64,000 nucleotides of DNA, from contig OZ024718.1 in NCBI GenBank assembly GCA_964016875.1, forward strand, positions 44,121,906 through 44,185,905. Direction: 5' to 3'. The stretch's first letter is position 1; the number at the start of each line of letters is the position of its first letter. A program made the position numbers and the translations under genes. Origin of the DNA: Fallopia convolvulus (lineage: Eukaryota; Streptophyta; Magnoliopsida; Caryophyllales; Polygonaceae). Below are positions 23,806 through 35,193 of this stretch, in pieces. The notes under the pieces are model-generated. The model saw only the letters and a program-made list of their open reading frames with translations. It did no database searches and was not told where the DNA came from.

Positions 23806-23949
23806 TCAATTAGATCTTCACCAGTATAAACAATTGATTATCTATTTGCAAGATGTCATTATTTAATTTACTCATGAAAATTTCCATTATTTTCGTTTCA
23901 AAAAGGGGAAAGAAGGGTTGATAATACTCAATGCATATGAAAAAGGCAA

Positions 23950-24209
23950 ATAGTAAGGTAGAATGGGACTTCATTATAAAAGTGATGGAAATTTTTTGAT
24001 CTTGTAAAAATAATTGGATGGATTGAGGAGTATGTTAAAATAGTCCCTTTCTAGAGTAAACTTTTTTGATCTTGTCAACCTATGAAAACTTTCACTCTAG
24101 AAAGAGAATTGTGTCAGGGTGATCTGCTTTCATAATTTTTATTTATAATAGGTGTTGAGATATTATTAGTCAAAAAGCTTGAACAAGAAAGTGACAAGCT
24201 TAAAAATAA
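23950..24209 (+). pseudogene. LINE reverse-transcriptase relic, left part (before nested insertions)
   Basis: The plus-strand translation gives VEWDFIIKVMEIF, then a tract like CKNNWMD*G, then LCQGDLLS*FLFIIGVEILL, which correspond to consecutive LINE RT motifs. Stops and frameshifts are frequent. The sequence resumes at 32121 after a Stowaway-type MITE that itself holds the gypsy element. Confidence 0.65.
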
Positions 24210-24222
24210 TACTCTACCTATT

Positions 24223-24547
24223 TGATGTGAACTCCGTTGAAGGATTCACGAAAGGATCGATCTTGGACTCGTAAATGGTCGTTCTCACGTCGGTTTGGAT
24301 AGGATTTGAGCCGATTTAACGACTAGACAGGGTAGCGTCGGCCTGTGGTGCCGGCGCGCCTTCGATGAAGGAGACGCACCGGGTGAGGGGCGCGCCGGAG
24401 GATGCGCCGTGGCTTGCGAAGACGCGCGCGACGAGGGACGAAGTGGCTCGGGCTATGGCGCGAGTCCTGGCTCGAGTGATGGGTCCGTCGGAGCGCACGG
24501 ACATGTCTTCCTCTTCTTGGGTCGCCGTCAATGTGGGGCTCACATCA
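24223..24547 (-). repeat. 3' LTR of the gypsy element, with internal deletion
   Basis: It begins TGATGTGAAC and ends GCTCACATCA on the plus strand. It matches the first 110 bp and last 215 bp of the other LTR and lacks about 600 bp between. The deletion joint is at about 24332-24336. Confidence 0.9.
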
Positions 24548-27310
24548 CCCTCCCCCCCTTGGGTGGGAAACGTCCCCGTTTCCTCGTCATGATACTCGGG
24601 ATCTATATATGGAGAGGGATCCGAGACATTGAAGGAGGCGGACACGTTGTAATTACCCGGGAGGTCGATGATGTAAGAGTTGTCGTTGATGCGCCGGAGG
24701 ACCTTGAAGGGACCGTCCCCTCGTGGGTGTAGCTTCGTCTTCCGAGCAGCGGGAAAACGTTCCTTCCGAAGATGGACCCACACCAAATCTCCGGGCTCAA
24801 AGATCAAAGCGCGGCGTCCCTTGTTGCGTTGGGCCGCGTATTGATCTGAGCGTTTCAGCAGCTGGGCCTTGGTGCGCTCGTGTAGGCGTCGGATATGATC
24901 GACGCGGTTGGCCGCGTCGACATGCTCCTTGGGCTGGAAAGGCAACGACACCCAGTCCATCGGCGTGTGAGGATTACGCCCATAGACCACCTTGAAGGGG
25001 GTCATCTTCGTCGCAGAGTGGTAGGACCTGTTATAAGCAAACTCAACATGTCAAAGTAAGTCCTCCCACCGACGTGGGTTTGCCTTGAGCATCGTCCGAA
25101 GAAGAGTGCCCAAGGTCCGATTGGTCACCTCAGTCTGACCATCGGTCTGGGGGTGATAAGCAGTAGAAAACAGGAGTCGTGTCCCTAACTTCCCCCAAAG
25201 TGTTCTCCAAAAGTGGCTGCAGAACTTGGTATCCTATCACTAACAATAGTTCTAGGAATACCATGTAATTTCACCACATGTTCGAAGAACAAATTAGCGA
25301 TTTCCACCGCGTTATTAGTCCCTTACATGCGATGAAGTGGGCCATCTTGGAGAACCGGTCCACGACTACGAAAATGGAATCCTTTCCACGCCTTGACATG
25401 GGCAGACCCGTGATAAAATCCATGGAAAGATCCTCCCACGGGGCGTCCGGAATTGGAAGTGGCGTGTAAAGGCCATGCGGTTCGGACCGAGACTTGGCTG
25501 TATGACACGGCACACAACTTTGACAGTACTTGTTAACATCTCGAGCCATGTGCGGCCAAAAGAAATGCTCACGCAGTGCTGCCAATGTTTTGGCTATGCC
25601 AAAGTGGCATCGACCATCATGAGCCTCTTGGAGCAATAAGTGTCTCACCGATGAGGCCGGAATGCAAAGCTTCCCAGCTCGGTAAAGATACCCATTATCC
25701 AAGAAAAAGGACTCATGGATGCGAGAGTGCTCGACATCTTTAATGATTGAGGAAAAATACGGATCTGAGGCGTATAATTCCTTGATCATCGCGAATCCGA
25801 GCAACTTGGAATGGAGTTGGGTCAACAGAATGTACCTTCGTGAGAGAGCGTCGGCGACGACATTCTCTTTTCCCTTTTTGTGCGCTATGACATATGGAAA
25901 TGTCTCCATGTACTCAACCCAACGTGCGTGGCGCCTATTCAGAGTCGTTTGACTCTTGAGATAAGCCAAGGCCGCGTGATCCGTATGAATTACGAACTCG
26001 CTTGGCCATAGATAGTGTTGCCACGTCTTAAGGACCCGAATAAGAGCGTAGAGCTCTTTATCATAGGTCGGATAGTTAAGGGTAGCCCCAGCTAGCTTCT
26101 CGCTAAAGTAAGCGATAGGCCGTTGCTCTTGAAGGAGTACGCCGCCAATACCATAGTCGGAAGCGTCGCACTCGATCTCGAAGCGCTTGGTGAAGTCCGG
26201 CAATTGCAGGACCGGGGCTCGACATAAAGCATCTTTCAAGGCCTCGAAGGCGGCCTTGTGATGCGGCATCCACTTTATTGTGGCTGCCTTCTTGGTTAAA
26301 GAATGGAGTGGCCCGGCGATAGAACTAAAGTCCTTGACAAATCGCCTGTAGAAACCAGCTAACCCCAAAAAGGAACGAACCATCGTCGGGGTCGTCGGGG
26401 TTGGCCACTCACGGATGGCCCGGATTTTGTCAGAATCCACTCGTAGGCCATCCTTGGATACGACGAAACCAAGAAAATTCGTCGTATCCGAGCAAAACAC
26501 ACACTTGTCCAAATTTACATACAAAGAATGTTCGCGGAGGCAATCTAACACCTGCCTAAGGTGCCCCGTGTGAGAGTCCAAAGTCCGACTATAAACTAAA
26601 ATGTCGTCAAAATACACGACGACGAAAAGTCCCAAAAATTTACGCAAAACAAAGTTCATCAATCTCATAAAAGTAGACGGAGCGTTAGTGAGGCCGAAGG
26701 GCATCACCAACCAATCATAAAGACCATGTTTGGTCTTAAAAGCCGTCTTCCACTCGTCCCCTTCTTGCATCCGAATTTGATGGTAGCCGCTCCTCAAATC
26801 AATCTTTGAAAACAGCACGGCACCATGCAACTCGTCTAGCATGTCGTCCAAGCGGGGAATCGGGTGGCGGTATTTGATGGTGACTTGGTTGATGGCACGG
26901 CAGTCCACGCACATCCTCCAAGAACCATCCTTCTTCGGCACCAAGATAACCGGAACCGCACACGGGCTAAGTGACTCTCGAACATAACCCTTGTCCAAAA
27001 GAGATTGGACTTGGCGTTGTAGCTCTTGAGTTTCCTTAGGCGACGCCCTATATGCAGCCCGGTTCGGCAGTGAAGCACCGGGAATGAGATCTATGCGATG
27101 CTCGATCCCCCGAATAGGTGGTAACCCGTCGAGGAGCTCGGCAGGCATAATATCCGAGAACTCCTGTAACAAGGAAGCAATAGAGGGAGGTAATACATGC
27201 GTCTTATCAATAGTAATATTCAATAAAGGACACATTAAGAAACAAGTAAAACTCCCCTCGATGTGTTTGACCACGTCGTGCCGTCGGCATAGGAAGAGGC
27301 GATCCTGCAC
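24316..27310 (-). pseudogene. Gypsy pol (RT, RNase H, integrase), broken
   Basis: From 27310 to about 25271 one frame carries the RT (VPVILVPKKDGSWRMCVDCR, VVYFDDILVYS), an RNase H of the FEIECDASDYGIGG type, and the start of integrase (H-H-C-C zinc site; DFITGLPMSRRGKDSIFVVVD). A frameshift near 25271 and a TGA at 25051-25053 break integrase. Its C-terminal part is open again from about 25005 (MTPFKVVYGRNP) to 24316, running about 75 codons into the 3' LTR. These lesions should prevent a functional polyprotein. Confidence 0.9.
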
Positions 27311-27388
27311 CGAGCCAAGAAGTGGGGGCTCGGCGTCCTCGCTCGTCCGAGATGCGCCATGGGCACCATGGTGCTGGCCAACAGGACC

Positions 27389-30046
27389 CTACCAATGAGG
27401 GAGATTGGCCCCAGGCGCGCCGCTGGAAGTAGGCTGGATCGTGCCAGCGCCGCTGGGCAACGCGGCTGGCGTGGTGTGACGCGCAGCCGAGGACGCACTC
27501 GGCGTCCGAGGCTCGTCCTTGAGCTTTGCTCGACGCTTCTGGTTCGAATCTGCATGGGAACCGGAATGTGGGGTATGGGAACCAGAAACGCCGCCAGAAT
27601 GGTCGCCTTGGCCAGAAGCGGCGTTTGTGGTGGCATTCGGCGTAGGCGCGGCCGCAGCTTTGTCCCGAGCATTTGCTTGTTGCCTTTCGGCTTCATCTTG
27701 CAATGCTTCACTCGGAGACATGGGTAAGATGGTCACGCGTTTACCATGGTAATTGAACATGTAAGTGTTCAACCGGCCATCGTAAATCACGTGACGGTCA
27801 AACTGCCATGGACGGCCAAGAAGGAGATGTGTGGCGTCCATGTCAGTGACATCAAATAAAACCGAATCGGAATAAACACCAATGGAAAAAGAAAGGCTAA
27901 CCTGTTTCGTGATCCAATGGTCACCATCATTCGAAATCCAAGCAAGCTTGTACGGCTTTGGATGATCCGGTTGAGGTAACTTGAAGTGGTTGACAACCTT
28001 CCTTGACAAGAAATTTCCACATCTTCCCGAATCAATGATGACGCTAAGGGAGACATTTTGGACCAAACACCGAGTACGGAAAATGTTCTCCCGTTGATCG
28101 GTGGGCACGGACTCCCTCAAGCTAAGCGCTCGGCGCGTCACTAGCAACAATTTATCAACGCCGGCGTCGATGTCCGAGGGTGCGCAGTATGCACCGTCTT
28201 CAATGGGCGCCGCGTTCTCCTCGTCCGACTCAGCCTCGTCTACGCTCTCGTAGGCGGCGGTTTGAGCAGAAAACAAAACGCGCTTCGTGTTGGGGCAATC
28301 CTGTTTCAAGTGCCCTCGGCCACCACATAAATAGCACTCGATGTCTCGAGTCCTTTCTGGGGGAGGGGCTGCCTTGTCACGGTTTTGGCCAACCGAAGTG
28401 CCCTTGGAGTCCGTTCCGGGGGTACCTACCTTGGGTTTAGAGTAAGAAGAAGGAACAAACGGTTTAGTACCCAAAGCGGAAGGACTAGGGTTAGAACCAT
28501 ACCTTTGAAATTGGGACGTCTTCGGCCTCTTGAATTGCATGTGAAGCTCCATGGCCGTGTGTATCAAGCGTCCCAAATCTTTGATTGGCAAGACAACCAA
28601 GCGATCTCGGATCCATTGGTGGAGTCCCGCCACGAAGCGAGACCGCAACGCCCCCGGGGAAGCGCTTATGCCGGCTTTGAAGAATAAATCCTCCAAATAA
28701 GCAAAGAACTCCTCCGGAGTCCGGGATCCTTGACGCGCGTCTTGGATCAAAATCCGAACCTTCTCTTTGTAGTCGGGTGGGATAAACTTCCTCTTCATGA
28801 TGAACACAAGTTGATGCCACTCGGTTATGGGGGCTTTACCCTTTCGGGCCCGATCCGATTCGAATCGGTTCCACCACATACGAGCGGCACCCTTGAAATG
28901 AAGGGTCACCACCTCGACCTTCTCATATTCCTCGTAATGACAATGCTTGAGCACGTGTTCGGTTCCCTGCAGCCAAGAAATAAACTCATCAGGATTATAA
29001 TTGCCTAAGAAATCTTCAAATTTTACCTTAACGTCGCGGCGTGATACATGCGCCGGACGTTCATTATCGGCATGCCGGTTGGCACGTGGAGGCGGTGTGC
29101 GTCGGCGTCGGGGACCTCGGCCAAAGCCTCGGTTCGGCCCGTCGCCATCATCGCTGGGCTCGTCGTCTCCATCGCGCCGAGGGCGCCGGTGATCCTCGCG
29201 GTCTCGGTTTTGGCGACGCCGATCCCCATTGCGCCGAGGCCGTTCGCGGTTGTCACGGCGCTCAAGCCGATCATACGCCGCGCGGTTGTCGGGCAACTTG
29301 GGTCTCGGAATCCAATCCCGATCCCGATCTATCCATTCCTCCGAATCATGGACCGGAGGGTGGTCAAAGTCCTCCTCGGAATCCTCCTCGTACTCCGTTA
29401 TAGAGAACTCGGAATCCGAAATTGGAGTTGTGGGACTTTGATAACCTCGATAATCATTGACATCGAAGTCATCGCGGTCTTTGTAGTGCTTTTTCTTAGG
29501 CGTCGGAGTGACCGCCTTTTTCTTTTTCTTGGCTTGTTGACGTCGCCACTCCTCGGAGTCGTACTCCTCCTCGGAATGAACGTCAACAACCTCCTCCAAA
29601 TGTTGAGCTTGATTAGTCGGGTGACTCTCCTTCATGGATTCCAACCTTTGGACTCCAATTAGGTTAGCCGCTTCAACCATCGGACCCTTAGCCTTCTCTT
29701 GCGCCGTAGCTCGCGGAACCGAGACGCCATGTGGTGTTACGCTCGGATTAGCGGGCTGCGTGTGGATCGTCATGGTAGGGGGCGCTTGTTGCTGCGCAAT
29801 GAACCTCGTAAGGACGCTTTCCAAGTTGGAGAAGCGCGCCTCAAGTGCCGCCAGGCCATCGGATGGCACGACACCGATTAGCGTCGCGCCGGGCGTCCCG
29901 AGGAGGCCCGGTTGGAGCCCCGGCACGACCGGTGGGTTGTTGTGTTGTTGTTGGGTTGTGAGGCCTTGCTGGCTCGAATTCTTGTCTCCTTCCATGCTAG
30001 GGTCTCCTATCTCAACCATAGACATCAAACAAGTCAAAAGTTCCAA
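27389..30046 (-). pseudogene. Gypsy gag-protease open frame (885 codons)
   Basis: A long N-terminal extension rich in Gln, Pro and charged residues leads into a Gag core (about 28990-28500). A CCHC zinc knuckle CYLCGGRGHLKQDC and a retropepsin with VIIDSGRCGNF follow. The protease Asp is present. The frame ends at TAG (27389-27391) and the RT frame continues in the same phase right after it, so a single stop separates Gag-protease from Pol. Other chromoviruses usually have one uninterrupted frame, so this is more likely a mutation than a recoding site. Confidence 0.85.
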
Positions 30047-30941
30047 AACAACAAAACAAAAGAAGCGTCAAGATTTTGTAAGACTCACCACGCAAGTATC
30101 CTTAGTTTGCACGAAAAGTACCCGAAAGGTATGGGAGGCTAAGGATCTCGACGTTGCACAAGTATGGAACAACACAAAAGCACAAACAAGCAAGACAATC
30201 AAGCATGCAAGTAAGAAAGGAAAGAGATGGCGTCGACTTTGGAAAGCCTTGGCACGTAAGAGAGGGAGAGAGAAAAGGAAGGGATCTCAGCCTAAGAGGG
30301 AAGGCGAGATTATGTCTTAACAAATTAGAAACAAAAAGATTATGCAATCAAAGAAGATATGCAGGATAAGGCAAGAAGAGATCACGATAAGAGAGAGAGA
30401 AGATTTCCGAAAATTAGGTGAGATACTTGCCTTATTTTGGCTTGTGTATCTCACAAGATCTTGGAAGATCTTTTTTTTTTTGTTTAAATTAACTTGGATA
30501 AAGATTGCCTTATTTTGGCTATGCTTTTCCAATAATATCTTTTTGATTTTTTTTATGGGAACTACGAAATCTTTGGAGATTTGATCTCGCAAGATTCTTG
30601 CTCAAACTAACAACCACGAGGTCGGCCAAGATCGGACCAAATCTCGCACAAACAGAAACAATGGACGACGTACACAAATCAATCAATTCAAACAAACATG
30701 AAGAATGCAAGTAAGCTTGAAATCTTAAGAGGATGAACCAAAAACAAGTGCAAGTCGGCGAGGATATGGTTATTTTTTGTGATTTTTGAGAATTTTTTTC
30801 GAAAAAAAACGATGGATCTAATGAGTGATGGTAGAGATGGCGGAAGCTAATGAAAACAAAGGTGGAAAAGAAAAAAATTTCGTGCAAAAAACGAGTAAAC
30901 GAGTGAGAGAGACTTACGCAATCCGAGGCTCTGATGCCAGT

Positions 30942-31870
30942 TGATGTGAACCCCGTTGAAGGATTCACGAAAGGATCGATCTTGGACTCGTAAATGGTCG
31001 TTCTCACGTCGGTTTGGATAGGATTTGAGCCGATTTAACGACTAGACGGGGTTTAGGTGAGAATTGAAAGGATTTAAGAAGGTGACCTCTTTTGAGGGAG
31101 ATCGGAAGAGTATGGGATGAGAACAGAATTATAATGACGCCTTAACAAGATGGTCTGGAGAAATCTCGACAGCAATTCGGTATCTAAATTCAAGCGTAAG
31201 AAACAATGAGGGGGCGTGCCTCTTTTATAGAGAAGATGGCACGCCAAACCCTAGTTTTAAACCTAGTGGCAAGGGCGGCTCAAGGGGGAGGCACGCACGC
31301 GGCCCAAGACGCAAGCCCAAGCCCAAAACTCTAAAAATAGTAATGACATAAGTAGCAATGTTTCGGAATGGAAATAGTTCTAAAAATAGTAAGAATCATA
31401 AATGGTCACGGTGGCCTAGTCGCGAGTGTCGCGACAAGGTCGTGACAAGGCGTCGGCGCGCCAAGGACATGTCGCGACGCGAGGCACGACATGACTTCGG
31501 CGTTGACGGGGCTGGTGCGCACTCGAACCTCGAGTGTTGAGGCCGAGGCGCACTAGAACCTCAAGTTCCCACGCCGGGGTGGCCCGGCGTGGCATGGTGC
31601 TCGGCCTGCGTGGCTGGCATGGCACCGAGAATGAGGTTCTCGGTGCCGCGGTGCGTAGCGTCGGCCTGTGGTGCCGGCGCGCCTTCGATGAAGGAGACGC
31701 ACCGGGTGAGGGGCGCGCCGGAGGATGCGTCGTGGCTTGCGAAGACGCGCGCGACGAGGGACGAAGTGGCTCGGGCTATGGCGCGAGTCCTGGCTCGAGT
31801 GATGGGTCCGTCGGAGCGCACGGACATGTCTTCCTCTTCTTGGGTCGCCGTCAATGTGGGGCTCACATCA
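30942..31870 (-). repeat. 5' LTR of the gypsy element, 929 bp
   Basis: The termini are TGATGTGAAC and GCTCACATCA on the plus strand. The U5-side edge abuts the primer-binding site (about 30930-30941). The GC-rich half (31400-31860) includes the sequence that codes for the C-terminal tail of Pol in the 3' LTR copy. Confidence 0.92.
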
Positions 31871-32120
31871 CTATTCGAAAATACTTGTCATTCTAACATG
31901 TTTTTTCTGTTTAACAATACTCATCATTCTACAAATTTTGTCTAAGTTTTTTCCATTTTTATTCTTGAAAAATACTCAAAAGGGGAAAACATTTCTCTTT
32001 CTCCAAAATCAAAACTAAACAAACTAATTATGGAAGGATATATTTAGGTAAAATTAAGTGGAATCTTAATACTTTTTTGTCAATTCACAAAATGACAAAT
32101 ATTTCTAAATGAAGGGAGTA

Positions 32121-33430
32121 TCGTATTTCATCTGATGAGGGGTGATACCCTTATTGTGTTCTTATCTTTCGTAGATAAATAATATAATGCTTCTTCACTA
32201 AAGCTAGTTATATTGCATGTTCTAATGTTAAGCACATTGTTGATAATTACTGTGTTGTATCGGTACATTTATTTCATTTCCATTTTTCTTAGATAATATA
32301 ATACTTTTTACTAAAGTTAATTATGCTTCCTGTTCCAAGGTGAAGCGAAACATTGGGAATTATTGTGTAGTATCGAAACAAAAAGTGAACTATAATAATC
32401 AACCTTCCGGGTTACTAGAAAGATAATTAGTTTACATAAAATATCTCTACAAGGGGTATTAGGAATCACAAATACAATGGATCTCGATTAATAATTCGGA
32501 TAGCCTAGTTATTAATGGATGAGTTAACCAAAGTAAGAGTGATGATGTGATAATAAAGACTAAAAATTAACCATTAAAATGGAAAGATAATGATATATCT
32601 CAAGAGGAAAGATCAACTTTAACTAAAGTCAATAGTGTTGAAAAATTAATATATCTTATGCAAAGTTTCATTCTTCCACAAGACAAAATATAGTAATATC
32701 AAGTGAAAATGGTTTGTTTTTCACTAAGTCATATTGTATTAATTTAATCAAAAATAATTACAATCAATCTAATTGTAATTTTTTAGTGGATTTAATTGGA
32801 AGCTTGATACTTATCTTAAGGTGAAAGTGTCCATTTGAAAATTATGGCTATCCTTACAAAAACAAGAATGGTTGCTATACAAGTAGTCGTTACTATGAAA
32901 TCCCCTTTTTGCAAGAATCTTTGTGAGGATTCGATTCACTTATTCTTGAAATACTCTACAACTTTGACAAGGATTGAGCATGCTAATTTCAATCGATCTA
33001 AAGCTAACAATATAAGATCTTAACACCACAAATAAATACTTAATGTTATCCTTTTAGAATCAAGTTCTCAAGTGTCAAAAATAGAATTCACTGACATTGT
33101 GGTGATGTGGTTACACATATGACATAAATAGGAATAAAATATGTTATCTGTGGATGATATAATAAAACAACAATGGCCCAGTTGGAAATGAGAAAATGAT
33201 TACCAAGACACTTTGCAAAAGGAGAATCATTTAACAATATATCGTGTTAGGGGAGAAAATTTTGGACTAAGCCTTGACAAGGTTCTATAAATCAATGTTG
33301 ATTCATCGAAACCGCATAACAACAAGGCTTCTATTAGATTCATCATGCAAGACTATAATGGCTTCATGATTAATATAGGTGATAAACAATATAAAATTCA
33401 TTATATGCTAAAGGAGGAAATATAGGTCTA
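32121..33430 (+). pseudogene. LINE relic, right part (RT end, zinc-binding domain, RNase H)
   Basis: Just after the MITE, frames give a decayed active-site stretch (GDTLIVFL). At about 32790-32960 they give WKLDTYLKVKV and SPFCKNLCEDSIHLFLKYS, matching the zinc-binding domain of plant LINE RT. At 33286-33424 INVDSSKPHNNKASIRFIM and QDYNGFMINIG match a LINE RNase H start. A roughly 140-bp segment around 32170-32380 appears to be tandemly duplicated. Every domain is frameshifted. Confidence 0.6.
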
Positions 33431-33844
33431 ATAAATATTGAGATCTAATTGTACAATTGTAAATGAAATTAAAGGAACCAATTTGTGCTTGTGGGAAAAT
33501 AAAAATTATGATTGTTAAACATTTTGGTTCTTCTTATACCTTTCACATCAATTTTCATACATCTTGTGTACATAGAGATCAATATGGCATCTAAGAAAAT
33601 TGCACGTTTGGCCCAAACTCTCCCTTACAATCATGTTAACGCTCATCCAAAGCTAGGCTTGTAAATGAGCTGAGTTGTTCATGAGAAATTTGGTGTATAC
33701 AGTTAGCGCGAGTGTATAACATGCTAAGAAAGCTCATGTCATTTGTGTTTAAAAAAACAAAAAAGGGTATAGTTCAAGGGTTTGTTCGAAAATCCCAAAA
33801 TAGGGGGATGTGGTTGACAAAAGTGTGAAAGTTCAAGGCTTGTT
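33431..33844. other. Intergenic, with a hAT-terminus relic at 33654-33700
   Basis: No gene. TAGGCTTGTAAATGAGCTGA followed by GTTGTTCATGAGAAATTTGG closely follows the left terminus of the hAT element at 11940 (TAGGGCTGTAAGCGAACCGA, then GCCGTTCACGAGAAATTCGG). No partner end was found. Confidence 0.5.
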
Positions 33845-34575
33845 GATGTATTCTGGCAGTATTAATATGTGAACATACTTGTATTATATGTAAACACATG
33901 CTATATTTTCTGAAGTTAAATTGTGGTTATATGTGAACAGTACTTGTAATAATGTGAATATGTGTGTAAAATATGTAAACATAATGTAAAATGTCAAACA
34001 TTATTTTTTTGGCAAAAAACGAGCGAAAAAACAAAACAAAATAAAAAATTTTAAACTTTTTTTTTAATCCCCTTTTTAAGTCTTTTAGCGTGTGTAGAAT
34101 GATATAAATCAAGCATGAACATATGACCATAAAATATGAACATGCAATACTAATATGTGAACGTACTTATATTATATCTGAATGTATGCTAAATGTTCTG
34201 AAGCTAAAAGGTGATTATATGTGAATAACCCTTGTAATAATATGAACATGTGTATAAAATATGTGAACATACTGTAAAATGTCAAGCGTCATGTTTTAAA
34301 ATAAAAAAAATATTTTTTTATTTATTTTTATATTGTCGAATTTTTAAAGTCTTTTAACATCTGTATGATGATTTAATCGAACATGAATATATGACCATAA
34401 AACATGAACAAACGGTAGTAATATGTAAACACACTCAATATATGTGAACGTATTATAAAATCTCTGAATTGTTAAGATGATAATATGTGAACATGTCTTA
34501 TAATAGTGTGAACATATGTATAAAATATGCGTACATGAGATAAAAAGTCAAACGTCGTGATTTTGACAAAAACAA
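33845..34575. repeat. Tandem repeat of about 285 bp, two and a half units
   Basis: Units start near 33845, 34145 and 34430. Each contains TAATATGTGAAC, a CTGAA motif, TGTGAACATACTGTAAAATG or similar, GTCAAACGTC and CATGAACATATGACCATAAAA. Inside each unit a shorter ATATGTGAACAT motif also repeats. Units are diverged and non-coding. Confidence 0.65.
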
Positions 34576-34725
34576 GCGGAAACAATAATATATTTATTTT
34601 GTTAAAACTACCATTTTATCCTTATTTCTTTTAATCTTTGTCATCCATTTTTTAAATCATGGATGGAGTGGGACGAATAGAGCGGGCTGGACTTAAAAGC
34701 CCCTTAAACAAGTCTCATTTCAATA

Positions 34726-34919
34726 TCAGTTTTTGGGCATTTGGTTTGGTGCTTAAGGCTTTTGGGTAGTACCCAAGGTCATTATTTCAAATCTCGTGTG
34801 CGACAGTTTGTCATTTTCTCTTTAGAATTAGTTAGTAACCAATTCTCATCCCTGGTGAATGTTTTATGTGAGTCTAAATAGTACCTTGTGACGAACCTAA
34901 TCCTTACCTTATAAAAAAA
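34726..34919 (+). mobile_element. tRNA-derived SINE, about 194 bp, with target duplication
   Basis: A pol-III box A-like TGGTGCTTAAGG and a weak box B around ATTTCAAATCTCG lie in the first 90 bp; the 3' end is TTATAAAAAAA. GTCTCATTTCAATA (34712-34725) and GTCTCATTTCGATA (34920-34933) form a 14-bp target duplication with one mismatch. Internal fragments such as GGGTAGTACCCAAGGTC and GTGACGAACCTAA are typical of plant SINEs. Confidence 0.75.
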
Positions 34920-35193
34920 GTCTCATTTCGATAACAACCTCTAAAAATGATCATATGATTGATATACATCATGGAACAACATGTTGAGGTCATTGTGCCG
35001 CATTTATGATTGGAATGGTTTCATCAAGCAACAACTCATTACTCGTCTTTAAAATGAGGCTCTCAACAGTCAGATAGGAATCTCATAAATCTGTGTCGCC
35101 ATCAAGCATTGTGTGAACAAAAAAAGCTGGTGTCAGATTGTCTGTGCTGAAGATTGATAGATTGAGATAAGAGGAGATGAGTTGAGAGCGGGG

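Larger units (their letters stand above)
24223..31870 (-). mobile_element. Ty3/gypsy LTR retrotransposon (chromovirus-like), 7.6 kb
   Basis: Minus-strand element with LTRs at 30942-31870 (5') and 24223-24547 (3', internally deleted), flanked by a perfect 5-bp target duplication CTATT at 24218-24222 and 31871-31875. The primer-binding site directly inside the 5' LTR reads TGGCATCAGAGCC, close to the initiator-tRNA-Met type. A polypurine tract AAGGGGGGGAGGG abuts the 3' LTR. Domain order is Gag, protease, RT, RNase H, integrase. The coding frame continues through the polypurine tract into the 3' LTR, a trait described for CRM-type chromoviruses; clade placement is tentative. The two LTRs are nearly identical where both exist, so insertion was recent, but the coding region is already broken. 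Confidence 0.93.
24212..32118. mobile_element. Stowaway-type MITE, interrupted by the gypsy element
   Basis: The parts are 24212-24222 (CTCTACCTATT) and 31876-32118. Joined, the left end reads CTCTACCTATTCGAAAATAC; the right end read inward is CTCCCTTCATTTAGAAATAT, followed in both by TTGTCATT. TA dinucleotides at 24210-24211 and 32119-32120 fit a Tc1/mariner target duplication. Net length is about 254 bp, and the gypsy element sits 11 bp inside its left end. Confidence 0.6.

Noticed and set aside
27359..30320. Long plus-strand frames opposite the gypsy gag
   Set aside because: They are antisense shadows of a GC-rich coding region, without domains.
30519..31007. 162-codon minus-strand frame near the gypsy leader
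   Set aside because: It spans the LTR edge, primer-binding site and leader; no domain.
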